Shown: positions 1-9,092 of the stretch, piece by piece
Layout: every line of letters begins with the position of its first letter
How positions within the stretch are numbered: position 1 is the stretch's first letter
NCBI RefSeq assembly: GCF_021295345.1
Contig: NZ_JAIMJB010000008.1
Location: 1 to 64,000, forward strand
Origin: Motilimonas eburnea
GTDB lineage: Bacteria; Pseudomonadota; Gammaproteobacteria; Enterobacterales; CBDFNC01
Direction of reading: 5' to 3'
Length of the DNA stretch: 64,000 nucleotides
Translations under genes and position numbers: made by a program
The notes under the pieces: model-generated
The model's database searches: none
What the model was told of the DNA's origin: nothing
Seen by the model: the letters and a program-made list of their open reading frames with translations, nothing else

Positions 1-1916
1 AGGCTTGGGAAGATACGCGGGTATTCTAACTTGAAGTTGGTACCATCCAGTTTCACCCAGTCTAAGTAGATTGAATCCGAAATCGGCCCGCCTGAGATGT
101 TCACCTCGGTAATGTCCGGCCCATGCAAGTCACTGAGCTTGATGCTGATACTCTCAAGCCCCAGCACTGTTTGGCCATCGACAATGGCTTTGTTTTCCGC
201 AAACACCGCGATAGATGGCGGCGTGTTGTCGATAAGTAGATTCCCTGCCGATTTTGTGGCTACGTTACCATGGCGATCTGTTGCAGAAACCACGATTTCA
301 TAATCACCATCTGCCAAGCTTCTAGTGTCAAATTGGACATCGTGGGTTTTGTAGTCGAGTCGGTCACGCTTGATAAATGGGACGGTGACCGTGTTTGCCC
401 CTTTTTTGGCAACGGCATTGAATTTATCTACCTGCCACATATGGGAGTTCCAAGTGTTGACAGCATCTTGGTCAACCACGCGCATGTTGACGATGCCATC
501 GGTAATAGATGTGCTTTCAATTATTGGTTCGTTGAAATCCCAAATATTTAAAATATGTGATGTGGTTACTCGGTAAGAACCATCTTCATAAGCAGAGGTG
601 TATGCTAAAGGCACATATCCCCTACCTTCCGTAAATGCCATGCTCCCACTTATGTCACAAAATTCTTTACCAACGGGGACATAGCATGACCCAAAACTAC
701 TCACTACAACTGATTGGGTATAGCTACGCTTGGCGACAAAAACACGCACGTCGGTCAATGTGTACGGCTTGTTCTCTTCTATTGTGCAGCTTCTCCAACC
801 AGCACTGGTCGTTATCTGACATTGAACGGATGTAGCCTTAGGTCCGTATTCCACACCTTCGGCCAAGGTAAAATCGTAATTAGCATAATGTATGGCTCGG
901 TAGCCACCAGACGCAGTGTATTGGTAGAAATAGCTGTAACGTTGTGGGTAAGAAAATGTAACTTCCCGGTAGAGATAATCGCCTTCTTCATAACTGTACT
1001 GCCCAGCTGTCCATCCAATTTGGGAGTTATTAAAGCTAGTATGATCTGCTTTACGCATTCTCCAGCGCATGGTTACAGGCTGCTGGTATATCTTCATACC
1101 ACTTTGATAGTCTTCCCATTTATTTGTTTGTTTATTTAATACTTGAGGCAATAGCTCTGGTACGTTGTTACTTATAATCGATTCTTGCTCTATCTTGGTT
1201 GTGTTTCCCGCCTCATCTTCAACGATAAATCCGACATGGTATGTGCCTGTCTTGGGAGCCATACTGGAGTTGGCCGCGGCTCCAATTGACACACTTAATG
1301 AGGCGTCGGTGGAGTTGTAAGGGGCACTGACAGTTCGCTGTATACCCTGTTCTTCGGTAAAGAACACCGCAGATTTCACTGGCGCAATATCACTCGTCAC
1401 ACCTGGCAAAAAAATGTCTTTAATCAATCCGCCGGTACCAAAATTGTTAATTGACCCCGTACTTCCGTGGCGACGTCGCACAGTCATCTGCCCAGTGATT
1501 TCCGGCCCTACAGTATCTCTGACAAAGCTTTTCTCTTCTCTTTTGATTAGTTTCATCGAAGTATCGAATGTTTCTTGCACTATGCGGTGATCACCATCCG
1601 AACTCACAGGCAAAACAAAACGCTTACCATAAAACTCCTTACCATCACTCGTTGCCAAGCGATCATTAATCCCTACTATTTGAGACGTTTTTTGCCCCAA
1701 CTGTTTGCTGCCACGGAAGCTTGTTACTCGAATGATCCGGTCTAAACCTGCGGATACGGTGACCTCCATGTTGTTAACAGGATTCAAGTACGGTAAATCC
1801 GCCCCTCTCACGACTACTCTATTGTTGGTGTCTGTGAATTCGTACTCAAGTATTTCGGCATTAGCGGTAAAACAAGCGCCGCACAAGATGGTAATGGCAA
1901 AGGGTTTCGTTTTCAT
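1..1916 (-). CDS. Giant secreted Ig-like domain protein (C-terminus outside window)
   Basis: The reading frame opens at an ATG at 1916 and stays open to the window edge, giving about 638 residues of an incomplete protein. The N-terminus is a typical Sec signal peptide (Lys-rich start, hydrophobic core, cleavage likely after Ala-Asn-Ala around residue 20). The rest is rich in beta-strand and Thr/Ser/Asp, with segments such as DNTPPSI that mark starts of bacterial Ig-like repeats. Large Ig-like proteins of this kind accompany conjugation genes in IncHI and related plasmids, where they are exported. It resembles the 1392-residue protein at 56722-60900 in style. Precise family and partner are unknown to me. 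Confidence 0.75.
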   Translation of the reverse strand, partial: MKTKPFAITILCGACFTANAEILEYEFTDTNNRVVVRGADLPYLNPVNNMEVTVSAGLDRIIRVTSFRGSKQLGQKTSQIVGINDRLATSDGKEFYGKRFVLPVSSDGDHRIVQETFDTSMKLIKREEKSFVRDTVGPEITGQMTVRRRHGSTGSINNFGTGGLIKDIFLPGVTSDIAPVKSAVFFTEEQGIQRTVSAPYNSTDASLSVSIGAAANSSMAPKTGTYHVGFIVEDEAGNTTKIEQESIISNNVPELLPQVLNKQTNKWEDYQSGMKIYQQPVTMRWRMRKADHTSFNNSQIGWTAGQYSYEEGDYLYREVTFSYPQRYSYFYQYTASGGYRAIHYANYDFTLAEGVEYGPKATSVQCQITTSAGWRSCTIEENKPYTLTDVRVFVAKRSYTQSVVVSSFGSCYVPVGKEFCDISGSMAFTEGRGYVPLAYTSAYEDGSYRVTTSHILNIWDFNEPIIESTSITDGIVNMRVVDQDAVNTWNSHMWQVDKFNAVAKKGANTVTVPFIKRDRLDYKTHDVQFDTRSLADGDYEIVVSATDRHGNVATKSAGNLLIDNTPPSIAVFAENKAIVDGQTVLGLESISIKLSDLHGPDITEVNISGGPISDSIYLDWVKLDGTNFKLEYPRIFPS

Positions 1917-2082
1917 AGCAAAGTCCAGTTGTAACTGTATTCGCTAGTTATACATGCTTTAACTTAGTTTCAGTTTCATTAGAGAGACGATTTTGGGGCA
2001 TCTAAGTGATTAGCAATTGCGCCGTAAACCCTCGCACGATGAGTTATCTATAGTACCAATAAATACTGTTAACAAAGTAAGC

Positions 2083-2592
2083 TCATTGTACAATTGTCAA
2101 ACTGGGCTTGTTGAACTGAGGACTGTTATTTCTAATTGCTACCGAGAATGAGACTAAAAGATAGGATAGTTCTTCTTTATCTGACGGGAAATAGGCTGAT
2201 GGTTCTAAAGGGGAGTTATTAATCTCAACATCTTTGCACACAATGGCGCCTGTGTAAGCCGACAACAACCCTCCAAGGCAATTACCGCGGTAGGCAGGCA
2301 GTACATAAACCATAGCAAGTTCAGCAATTATCTTGCCTTTTTTTGGGGAGTGTAAATAGTATGACGCAAAACCAATGACTTGATTCGCTCTTTGAAATTG
2401 TACCGTTTTAAAAGGGTGGCCAACGAAATTAAAATATCTAAAATCGCTTGGCATCAACTCAATAAGCGAATCGTATTCGCGTTGTGTTTCTAAGACAAAT
2501 GCAATAATCTCATCTTGTGGCTTTGGTTTTACGCCATTTTTTAGCCGGACACACGAAGTTAATGAGGTTGTCAAATTAGGACAGCGCTTCAT
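2083..2592 (-). CDS. Putative GNAT-like acetyltransferase
   Basis: 169 residues. The central stretch around residues 92-110 (ELAMVYVLPAYRGNCLGG) resembles GNAT motif A, a beta-strand followed by an R-G-x-x-x-G acetyl-CoA loop, although the loop is not canonical. The preceding F-x-x-A-S-Y-Y strand also fits. The start overlaps the stop of the upstream membrane-protein gene as TAATG, so the two are translationally coupled. Substrate unknown; the call rests on this one motif. Confidence 0.45.
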   Translation of the reverse strand: MKRCPNLTTSLTSCVRLKNGVKPKPQDEIIAFVLETQREYDSLIELMPSDFRYFNFVGHPFKTVQFQRANQVIGFASYYLHSPKKGKIIAELAMVYVLPAYRGNCLGGLLSAYTGAIVCKDVEINNSPLEPSAYFPSDKEELSYLLVSFSVAIRNNSPQFNKPSLTIVQ

Positions 2593-2876
2593 TACATGCC
2601 TTCCCTGTCAAACCATGGCGCTATCCGTTGTTCGCGCTTGTAATCCAGAATTACCATTAACACCATTAAGATTGCGCTTATCGTTGTTGGCACCAAGCCA
2701 ACCGCTAACAGCACATCATTCTCCTTATAAACGCCAACCTGAAGGATCATGAAACCAATCAATCCAAAACGTGCGCAATATCGTTTTGTTTGTTTATCAT
2801 TAGCAAAATCATATCGCTCGGAATAGATCATTAACATTAAAAAGGTTAGGGAAAAAAACGAGACAAGATAGAACAT
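2592..2876 (-). CDS. Small integral membrane protein
   Basis: 94 residues with about three hydrophobic segments (residues 1-17, 37-50, 55-74) and charged loops, ending in a basic and acidic tail. No family recognised. First gene of a two-gene unit with the GNAT-like gene. Confidence 0.6.
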   Translation of the reverse strand: MFYLVSFFSLTFLMLMIYSERYDFANDKQTKRYCARFGLIGFMILQVGVYKENDVLLAVGLVPTTISAILMVLMVILDYKREQRIAPWFDREGM

Positions 2877-2970
2877 AGCAAAGTACCGTGGCTATTGAAC
2901 ATATAGACATTATGGACTATCTCATAGCGTTACAGCAACAATGGGAAATGATTATATTCAGGAAATGCAA

Positions 2971-3004
2971 AAAGAGTGCATCCAGAAGGATGCAACTCTT
3001 TTTT
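2971..3004. terminator. Bidirectional intrinsic terminator
   Basis: GAGTGCATCC and GGATGCAACTC form a strong stem with an AGAA loop. It is flanked by a T-run on the plus strand and an A-run before it that gives a T-run on the minus strand. It lies just downstream of the 36-residue minus-strand gene ending at 3006. Confidence 0.8.
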
Positions 3005-3005
3005 A

Positions 3006-3116
3006 TTACTCGTTAATTATCCAGCCTAAGCCGAATAATTTTAACATTGGCTTTACAGCTTTACTGTAAACAACAATACCAATTATCGCACAAACTAATA
3101 ATAATAAGATTTCCAT
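3006..3116 (-). CDS. 36-residue single-span membrane peptide
   Basis: A short minus-strand frame with a very strong Shine-Dalgarno (GGAGGAC three bases before ATG), the same start signal used throughout the 26-47 kb gene array. The peptide is a hydrophobic helix (residues 2-18) followed by a short basic and amphipathic tail. Such peptides can be small membrane regulators or type I toxins; nothing here decides. It ends directly at an intrinsic terminator, supporting a real transcription unit. Confidence 0.65.
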   Translation of the reverse strand: MEILLLLVCAIIGIVVYSKAVKPMLKLFGLGWIINE

Positions 3117-3519
3117 AATGTCCTCCAGAGACAGTAGATACAGCCGATCCGGAAAGAACATGGAAGTTCTTATGCCAGTGGCTGAATGGTAGCCATTGGC
3201 TAATTTGTGGTTTTACTCTTAACTATGATCGCTAAGAATAGTTTTTTAACGTGTATGCTCACGTAACAAAATAGTTTGCTCAGCAAAAATAGGTTCGATT
3301 ACCTAAATAATGCCATCCAATGACTAAAGAACGATTTCTTTAGATTGAATAAAAACAAACAAAAAGTTAATTAAATAGTAAAACAACCAGACAAACTATG
3401 CCTGCCAACTTTTATCAGTTTTGCTCACAATTTCGTTGATTTATTAATAATGTCTTTCTGTGACACAGTGGGTTTAACAATTTCGCCGCCAACCCTCTCC
3501 CGTTGGGATTGGTATGAAA
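3117..3519 (-). other. Gene-free, hairpin-rich leader of the 36-residue peptide gene
   Basis: I see no coding frame. The minus strand can form several short perfect hairpins: CTAAAGAA/TTCTTTAG, AACTAT/ATAGTT, ACGTG/CACGT and AAGAAC/GTTCTT, the last about 30 bases before the Shine-Dalgarno. The arrangement recalls the long structured leaders at 31-42 kb. Confidence 0.4.
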
Positions 3520-3523
3520 TTAC

Positions 3524-3597
3524 CAAAATCGGCGAAAAGCTCCTACCTTCAGATGGGGGATGGATAGCCGTTATTGCGTAGCAATAAACCGATTGAC
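3524..3597 (+). repeat. Conserved left-end structure of element 1
   Basis: Nearly identical to 21241-21313. It contains AATCGG pairing with CCGATT at the other end, an internal CTCC...GGGG stem (CCCC...GGGG in the other copy), and a perfect TTATTGC/GCAATAA hairpin. This fits the imperfect-palindrome ends recognised as single-stranded DNA by IS200/IS605 transposases. Confidence 0.65.
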
Positions 3598-3651
3598 AAT
3601 GTAAATAGCTTGTCAGAGGATACTGTTTATATGCACAGTGGTGATTTTTGA

Positions 3652-4968
3652 ATGAAAGATGTCCGAGTCGTTAAAATCAACATAGGCGCGCCAACACGAA
3701 CTCAAAGCGAGCTTCGGTGTGAGTCTGCTCGCCTATGGAATCGACTGGTCAAACTTCACAAATACTGCCGAACGCGCCACTGGCAATGGCCCTCAAAGGG
3801 CGACTTAGAAAAACACTTCAAGGGGCGTTTTGCTCTCCACTCCCAATCCGTTCAAGCCCTCATCCAGAAGTTTTGCGCTAATATTGACGCCACTCGTACC
3901 AAGCGTAAAGAGGGGGATAAGCAAGCGCGATACCCGTGGCGCGATCAGAAAAAGTTTCAGATCGTGATGTGGAAAGGCGGTGCAGTGAAGCGCCAAGGTA
4001 ACCGGCTCCGATTATCGTGCGGTACAGGGCGAAAACCTCTGGTAGTTAAAGTCCCAACCAACCTCCCGTTAGGTAAGATTGCTGCTGTTGAGCTAGGCTT
4101 TCGCGAGCTTCGCATCACCATCAGCAACGAGATTGATAAACCACTTTCAGCAGGCAGTAACATGGTCGCGGCTGATGTGGGCGTGATCCACTTGGCGGTA
4201 ATGACTGATGGTGTGGTATCTGAAGCTATTGTCGGGCGAGGCCTCCGTTCGTTGGTTCAGGGGAAAAACCGAAGTCTCGCCATGCTTCAAGAGCGTTTGA
4301 GCAAGACTCAAAAAGGCTCTCGGCGTAACCGAAAGTTAAGAAAGACGAAAACGAGATTACTTGCCCGTTTTCACCAACGAGTGCATAACCTGTTGCATCA
4401 TGCAGCCAACAAAATGATCCACTTTTGCGTTGAACGAGAAGCCGGCACGCTGTTTGTTGGTGATATTGCTGAAATATCACGCCATGCCAGAGTTAAGAAG
4501 AAAGGCTCTCGCAGAGCCAATCAGATGAACAGCGGTAATCCTTTGGGGATCCTCTATAACTACCTTGAGTACAAAGGAAAGCTCAACGGCGTCACCTTAA
4601 AGAAAGATAGTGAAGCCTACACCACTCAAACTTGTCCACTGTGCAGCCATCGCCATAAACCCAGTGGTCGGATCTACAAGTGCAAAAATGAACAATGCAG
4701 CTTTGTGGGGATCCGAGATAACGTTGGTGCAACCAACTTTTTGAATAAACAGTACCACGATGGAAGGATTATGGCTGGCGCTATGCTCCCCCCATCACAG
4801 GTAAAGTATCACCGACCCGTGCCGATGCGCCGGAACGGTGTAGACCGTCTGACTGGCGGCACGTTGCTAGATACCTCCCTTAAATCGGCATTGGATACCT
4901 CGGTATCAGGCTCTAACGAGCCGTCGGTGCTGGTTTCTGTGGCCTGTTCTAGAATCTCCCTCCTTTAG
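3652..4968 (+). CDS. tnpB: TnpB RNA-guided nuclease
   Basis: 438 residues. The RuvC-like triad is visible: D175 (in AADVGV), E274 (in GDIAE) and D356 (in RDNVGA). A zinc ribbon is formed by C328, C331, C344 and C349. TnpB cuts DNA guided by an omega-RNA read from the 3' end of its own gene and the element right end. Here the stop codon lies inside the right-end hairpin, so coding and guide-RNA scaffold overlap. The tail of about 75 residues after the catalytic Asp lies over the expected omega-RNA region. No neighbouring tnpA, so mobility would depend on a transposase in trans. All key residues are present. Confidence 0.9.
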   Translation: MKDVRVVKINIGAPTRTQSELRCESARLWNRLVKLHKYCRTRHWQWPSKGDLEKHFKGRFALHSQSVQALIQKFCANIDATRTKRKEGDKQARYPWRDQKKFQIVMWKGGAVKRQGNRLRLSCGTGRKPLVVKVPTNLPLGKIAAVELGFRELRITISNEIDKPLSAGSNMVAADVGVIHLAVMTDGVVSEAIVGRGLRSLVQGKNRSLAMLQERLSKTQKGSRRNRKLRKTKTRLLARFHQRVHNLLHHAANKMIHFCVEREAGTLFVGDIAEISRHARVKKKGSRRANQMNSGNPLGILYNYLEYKGKLNGVTLKKDSEAYTTQTCPLCSHRHKPSGRIYKCKNEQCSFVGIRDNVGATNFLNKQYHDGRIMAGAMLPPSQVKYHRPVPMRRNGVDRLTGGTLLDTSLKSALDTSVSGSNEPSVLVSVACSRISLL

Positions 4969-5082
4969 GTGGGAGAGCAGTCAATTGCAATATCTCGCCC
5001 AAGATTCGCCTTGAAATGCAACTCATAGACTGCCATGTATCTTAAAATAGCCATACTTTCTAGCGCATATTGGAGCAAAATT

Positions 5083-5517
5083 ATGATACCTGCTGACCAA
5101 ATACCGGAGCCCGTCGATGTACCCAGGCACGTTATTGAGCACTGTATGGTGCAATCCGCTAATGCTTATGGGTTCGATGTAAAGTGGTTAAAGCTGCTTC
5201 ATCGCATGGAAGGGGGGAAGTCCGGCACCGTAAAACTCAACAAGGATGGTTCGTATGATCTAGGCATCATGCAAATTAATACCATCAACTTAGCCGACCT
5301 TAAACGCGTAAAGCCCGATACAACTTGGAAAAACCTTGCAGTTGAGCCATGTCGCAACATCGATGCTTCCGCTTGGTATTTCACCAAGATGCTGAAAAAA
5401 CGCAAGGGTAATCTTTGGGAGGCCATTGGTGATTACAACTCCACAACCCCCAAAGTCAGACACACTTATTTAGTCCGAGCTATGTCAATCTATGCAAAAT
5501 ATTCTCATAAGTGGTAA
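5083..5517 (+). CDS. Lytic transglycosylase-like peptidoglycan hydrolase
   Basis: 144 residues from the ATG at 5083, chosen for its GGAG seven bases upstream. SLT-type lysozyme fold motifs are present: R-M-E-G-G with the likely catalytic Glu, then D-L-G-I-M-Q-I-N, then G-D-Y-N-S. In conjugative elements such VirB1/TrbN-like enzymes open the cell wall for the transfer machine. A longer frame from 5035 would add 16 residues but has no Shine-Dalgarno. No clear signal peptide from either start. Element 1 sits immediately upstream and may have cut it off from its native promoter. Confidence 0.75.
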   Translation: MIPADQIPEPVDVPRHVIEHCMVQSANAYGFDVKWLKLLHRMEGGKSGTVKLNKDGSYDLGIMQINTINLADLKRVKPDTTWKNLAVEPCRNIDASAWYFTKMLKKRKGNLWEAIGDYNSTTPKVRHTYLVRAMSIYAKYSHKW

Positions 5518-6174
5518 TTAAGATTGGTTCGTTTTCTTTTGGTGGAGAGTATCTGCGTATTTTTTCAATTCGGCATATCTTTTAATAACTGAGATAGCAC
5601 TGTCCGATGTCATCCCAGGAAAATTACTGATGTACTGGGATAGTGCTACCATCCCCATTTGTATTGCTTTCGTCATCGGAATCGGGACGTTTTTTTGTGT
5701 CTTCCCTTTCTCTGTTAGTTGAATAAAGATTTGTGGCCCATACTTATTTGTTTGAAATTTCATCTCAAACTGCTTAGAGCTATCGCCGATGCCATGGTTA
5801 CCATACTTACAGCCCATTGAAAAACCAAGAAATACGGCTGCAACTTCGATCAGTTCTTCATTCGTTACTTGAATAGAGATTTTGTCTTGCTTGTTTTGCC
5901 ATTGAAACGATTTCGAGCCTTGGATAGCTGATGCCGCCTCCAACATGATGGTGTAAAAACCTCCTTGTGTAACAGAGGGCTTAACTTCACACGCCGCTTT
6001 TGTGCCGTGGGCTTTGACATTAAAGTATTCAGGAAAATGTAACGACGACTTCTCTCTTGGCTTAGCCGGTTGATTGCTGCCTGTCTGCTCCTGATAGCCA
6101 GCTTGGTATGGGGTAGGTTCAGGGTAATGAGTCATTGTTTGTTGATTGTTATGCTGAGGCCATGTTGATTGCAT
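5518..6174 (-). CDS. Whirly-like putative single-strand nucleic-acid-binding protein
   Basis: 218 residues from the ATG at 6174, which has AGGAG upstream; an earlier in-frame ATG lies in the promoter. A disordered Gln/Pro-rich N-terminus (about 40 residues) precedes one globular domain. That domain has a Phe-Gln-Trp...Lys-Gln-x-Lys-Ile-Ser-Ile-x-Val-Thr strand near residue 95 and a P-I-P-M-T-K-A turn near residue 175. In order and spacing these recall Whirly domains (YDW-RKQ-F-LSVTE, then VPVTKAEF). That is remote resemblance by eye. A GTAGCG promoter lies directly upstream. Confidence 0.5.
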   Translation of the reverse strand: MQSTWPQHNNQQTMTHYPEPTPYQAGYQEQTGSNQPAKPREKSSLHFPEYFNVKAHGTKAACEVKPSVTQGGFYTIMLEAASAIQGSKSFQWQNKQDKISIQVTNEELIEVAAVFLGFSMGCKYGNHGIGDSSKQFEMKFQTNKYGPQIFIQLTEKGKTQKNVPIPMTKAIQMGMVALSQYISNFPGMTSDSAISVIKRYAELKKYADTLHQKKTNQS

Positions 6175-6201
6175 GTGCTTATTCTCCTCTGTGTTTTTTT
6201 T

Positions 6202-6230
6202 ATTATGCCCCAACATCAATTAGGCGCTAC
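6202..6230 (-). promoter_or_regulatory. GTAGCG-class promoter of the Whirly-like gene
   Basis: GTAGCG at the -35 position, 17-bp spacer, CATAAT -10. One of eleven such sites in the window. Confidence 0.7.
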
Positions 6231-6233
6231 TGA

Positions 6234-6551
6234 TTAAAGAGTTTCATTTAACCAACCTAGTGGCTCACTATCCAAGAAGTCTTCTACCCCTTGGTGATAA
6301 CTATCATGCCAAAGATCAAATAATGAGCCTTTCATAAAGCTCGGATGAAAGAAACAATCAACCGTAGCTGCACCATTTCTAGTGTCATTATAACCTTTTC
6401 GGCGAGCGTACCGGCGCGTAAACTGCATCATATTGGTCAGCTCTGTCCCTGTTATTTGATGCTCGTATTTCCCACTCCACACGGGTTGCCCTAGGTCATT
6501 GCAGAAAATCAACGGGCTGCGATTTGGTTTTCCCGTGCTTTTAATCATCAT
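6234..6551 (-). CDS. Hypothetical protein overlapping the RecG-like gene
   Basis: 105 residues, rich in aromatic and His residues, no recognised domain. It overlaps the end of the RecG-like gene by ATGA, so it is translationally coupled and probably acts with that helicase. The 60-bp gap below holds the promoter of the next gene. Confidence 0.65.
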   Translation of the reverse strand: MMIKSTGKPNRSPLIFCNDLGQPVWSGKYEHQITGTELTNMMQFTRRYARRKGYNDTRNGAATVDCFFHPSFMKGSLFDLWHDSYHQGVEDFLDSEPLGWLNETL

Positions 6552-8521
6552 GTTTTTATCTCCATATCGATCTGGGCTCCGATTTCTTCAATCAACGATA
6601 GCGGTACTGTTTGGCCGTACACGCCTATGTTGCTGGCCCCGTGCTGTAAAGTTCCACTTTCTTTAATATCTCCAACTCCACGGTTTTGCATATCGAGCAG
6701 GGCTAACTCAAAGCCATCGGTTGTGGTGCGTATTTGCTCTAGTCGCGCGAGGGACTTGTCACTCACCTTGTACGGTAAAAACATATCAAAACAGCAAGTG
6801 CCACCAGCGCGCGCCCCTCGTCCCCGCAATTGATGCAGGGTTACCGCTCCAAGTCTTTCAGGGCTGTAGATCAATACATGGTTCAAATTGGGTACGGTTA
6901 AACCACACTCAACCACTGTGGTTGCAATAAGAATGTTGATTTGGCCTGTTTTGAAGGCTTGCATGGTTGTTTCGTTTGTCTGTGCATCGATACCTGAGTG
7001 AGCTTTACCAACGATGATATGCTTGTTGAATTTGCTTTGGTTCCTTTGGATCAACTTGCTCCACTTTTGGTGCATATCTTCGACGCTATTTAAATCAGCC
7101 ATTGGGTTGTCAGGCGATGGATTGTCGGCATCTTCTTTCCTTGGGCAAATAATGAGTATCTTTGATCCTGCATTTAAGCTTTTAAATACACTCTGTAACA
7201 ACAACTTGCCTTCCTGCCGCTGATAGATCCTTGAAACAAACTCTTTGTTTACATGACACTCCCGCAATGTATAAACTGGCACTAAACCATGCCTCATCCA
7301 ACAATAAGTTCGTGGGATCGGTGTGGCAGTCACTTCTAAAAGCGATGTTGTGCCCGCTAACAGGGCATTTCGCTGCTCTGTGCCGAATTTATGCTGTTCG
7401 TCTATGACAACGAGGTCAAAGTCATGCTTCCACTTTTTTGATAATAACCCCGTTGTGCCTATCCAGAGTGCGCTATCCTCATTTATGACTTTGGCGCCAT
7501 CGCAGACCAATTGAGCATCCAGCTCTGGCCAATAGCGGCAAAACTCTTGATGTTTTTCTTCGGCTAGGTTTTTTGCTGGTAGCATGATAGCGACTCGCCC
7601 TCCGGCTTTAATGACTGCTGCAACCACCAAGCCATATACGGCCGTTTTGCCGCTCCCGACATCACCTATGAGCATCGCTTTTAAGACGTGCGGCTTTGCG
7701 AGATCGTTTGTAATACGCTCAACTGCGCTAGTTTGCTCATGGGTTAATTGAAATGGTAACCCAGAACAGTTTTCTCGCCATTTAGTTAGATTGAGTGGCT
7801 GCCTATGTTGTTCAGTTAGGCGATGGCTGATCTTTTTTAATTCACTCAGCATGGCAACAGCAGCAACCCGGTTTAAAATTTTAATGCACCGCTCGCCCTG
7901 CTCTGGTGTATCAGGGAAATGCGCTTGGGCTAATACTTCTTTCAGTGTCATATTGTGACAACGAAGGATTTCTCTTATTTGTTTATTGGAGTTAAATATC
8001 TTGTGTAAGAGCTCTCTCAGCTCTGTTTCAGCCTGAGGCATGACTTCGTGCAGGTGTTGTTTTTGCCAATGTAAAACTGTTTCCGGTTTTAGCACACCGC
8101 GCTTTCCATTATACTGCGGCATCACTTTACCCACTTCACTCACTTCGATTTGCTTTGCTTTATGGCACCACATTGTAGCGCCCAAGTAACTTACTTCTCC
8201 AAGTAAAGCAATCCAGTCTGACTCAAGTAGTTTTTGTTTCACTTGTTCAACATTACGTTTATTAGTAAAGAGCATAAATCTTAACTCGTTACCTGAGTCA
8301 TCAAACAATCTCGCTTTTACCCTGATACTTTGTTTGTACTCAAGCTCTATCGAGTTCGGTTTTAGCTTGCCGACAAACGTGAACACTATCCCCTCCTGAT
8401 AACCGCCAACATTGAAGTGAGTGATTGGGAATCGGCAATCAATATACCCAACTGGCGGGTAAAGGGCTGCTTGCCATGGCTCAGATATACCTAATGATTT
8501 GAGTTTGCCAAGCTTTACCAT
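6548..8521 (-). CDS. RecG-like superfamily 2 DNA helicase
   Basis: 657 residues. Helicase motifs in order: Walker A GDVGSGKT (286-293), DEQH Walker B, TATPIPRT (motif III), and QLRGRGAR (motif VI), all arranged as in RecG. The N-terminal 250 residues would hold the OB-fold wedge that splits forks, but are divergent, and the protein is slightly shorter than chromosomal RecG (about 690). RecG-type enzymes reverse stalled forks and process D-loops. Preceded by a GTAGCG promoter and coupled to the gene at 6234. Confidence 0.85.
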   Translation of the reverse strand: MVKLGKLKSLGISEPWQAALYPPVGYIDCRFPITHFNVGGYQEGIVFTFVGKLKPNSIELEYKQSIRVKARLFDDSGNELRFMLFTNKRNVEQVKQKLLESDWIALLGEVSYLGATMWCHKAKQIEVSEVGKVMPQYNGKRGVLKPETVLHWQKQHLHEVMPQAETELRELLHKIFNSNKQIREILRCHNMTLKEVLAQAHFPDTPEQGERCIKILNRVAAVAMLSELKKISHRLTEQHRQPLNLTKWRENCSGLPFQLTHEQTSAVERITNDLAKPHVLKAMLIGDVGSGKTAVYGLVVAAVIKAGGRVAIMLPAKNLAEEKHQEFCRYWPELDAQLVCDGAKVINEDSALWIGTTGLLSKKWKHDFDLVVIDEQHKFGTEQRNALLAGTTSLLEVTATPIPRTYCWMRHGLVPVYTLRECHVNKEFVSRIYQRQEGKLLLQSVFKSLNAGSKILIICPRKEDADNPSPDNPMADLNSVEDMHQKWSKLIQRNQSKFNKHIIVGKAHSGIDAQTNETTMQAFKTGQINILIATTVVECGLTVPNLNHVLIYSPERLGAVTLHQLRGRGARAGGTCCFDMFLPYKVSDKSLARLEQIRTTTDGFELALLDMQNRGVGDIKESGTLQHGASNIGVYGQTVPLSLIEEIGAQIDMEIKT

Positions 8522-8560
8522 TACCTCTCCCCTTGTATAGCAAAATCTTATATCAAGGGA

Positions 8561-8589
8561 TTTGTATCACGATGAGCACCAACCGCTAC
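8561..8589 (-). promoter_or_regulatory. GTAGCG-class promoter of the RecG-like gene
   Basis: GTAGCG, 17-bp spacer, TACAAA -10, 40 bases before the start codon. Confidence 0.6.
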
Positions 8590-9092
8590 TTAGTTAGTTT
8601 TATTGAAGCATTTGAGCTCATAGCAACATCAACTACTTTTATGCTTTTCATATTACGAGAGGAGAAACTTAGTAATGTACCCGTCAAGAAGTATCCAAAA
8701 CTCAACAAAACCAAGGTCAAATATGCCTGAATAATGGCTTCCATCCACGCGTTTACAGCCTTCTGGATAGTTGTTTGTGAGGTTTCACATTTCTGGGGGA
8801 CTTTCGCTATCGAAGACGCTGACAAATCGGTAGCGGATCCACAACGAGATATGTTCAGATAACCTGGTTGAGCCTGTTGAAGATCTTGAATCATGCTAAC
8901 AATCTCGCTGTTGATCGTTTGCCTTAACCCTTGGTCTTCATTAAAAGTAAAGGTCACCATAAATAATAATAAGCAGAGCATTGTAATTGGCCAGAGCACA
9001 AGTACCTTAAAGGCAGAGACGCCGGTATTCACAAGCAGAATTACATTGCTCTTGACTATTTCGGGGATGTTCTTAAAGTTATTGGATAGCAT
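8586..9092 (-). CDS. Membrane protein with periplasmic loop
   Basis: 168 residues with two strong membrane segments (about 30-48 and 120-140) enclosing a Cys- and Gln-containing loop, so probably both ends are cytoplasmic. It overlaps the lipoprotein gene upstream by 14 bases. No family recognised. Confidence 0.65.
   Translation of the reverse strand: MLSNNFKNIPEIVKSNVILLVNTGVSAFKVLVLWPITMLCLLLFMVTFTFNEDQGLRQTINSEIVSMIQDLQQAQPGYLNISRCGSATDLSASSIAKVPQKCETSQTTIQKAVNAWMEAIIQAYLTLVLLSFGYFLTGTLLSFSSRNMKSIKVVDVAMSSNASIKLTK

Larger units (their letters stand above)
3524..4984 (+). mobile_element. TnpB-only IS200/IS605-type element (element 1)
   Basis: The left end is inferred just after a TTAC tetranucleotide (3520-3523), because a solo copy at 21237 shares homology starting at the same TTAC. 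The right end is inferred at TCAA (4981-4984), as in IS608-like elements, just after a CTCCC/GGGAG hairpin (4956-4975). There is no TnpA transposase gene and no target duplication, as expected for this family. The exact ends are inferred. Confidence 0.7.

Noticed and set aside
8533-8730. 65-codon plus-strand frame
   Set aside because: It runs antisense over a GTAGCG promoter and the 3' end of a convincing membrane-protein gene, without a Shine-Dalgarno.
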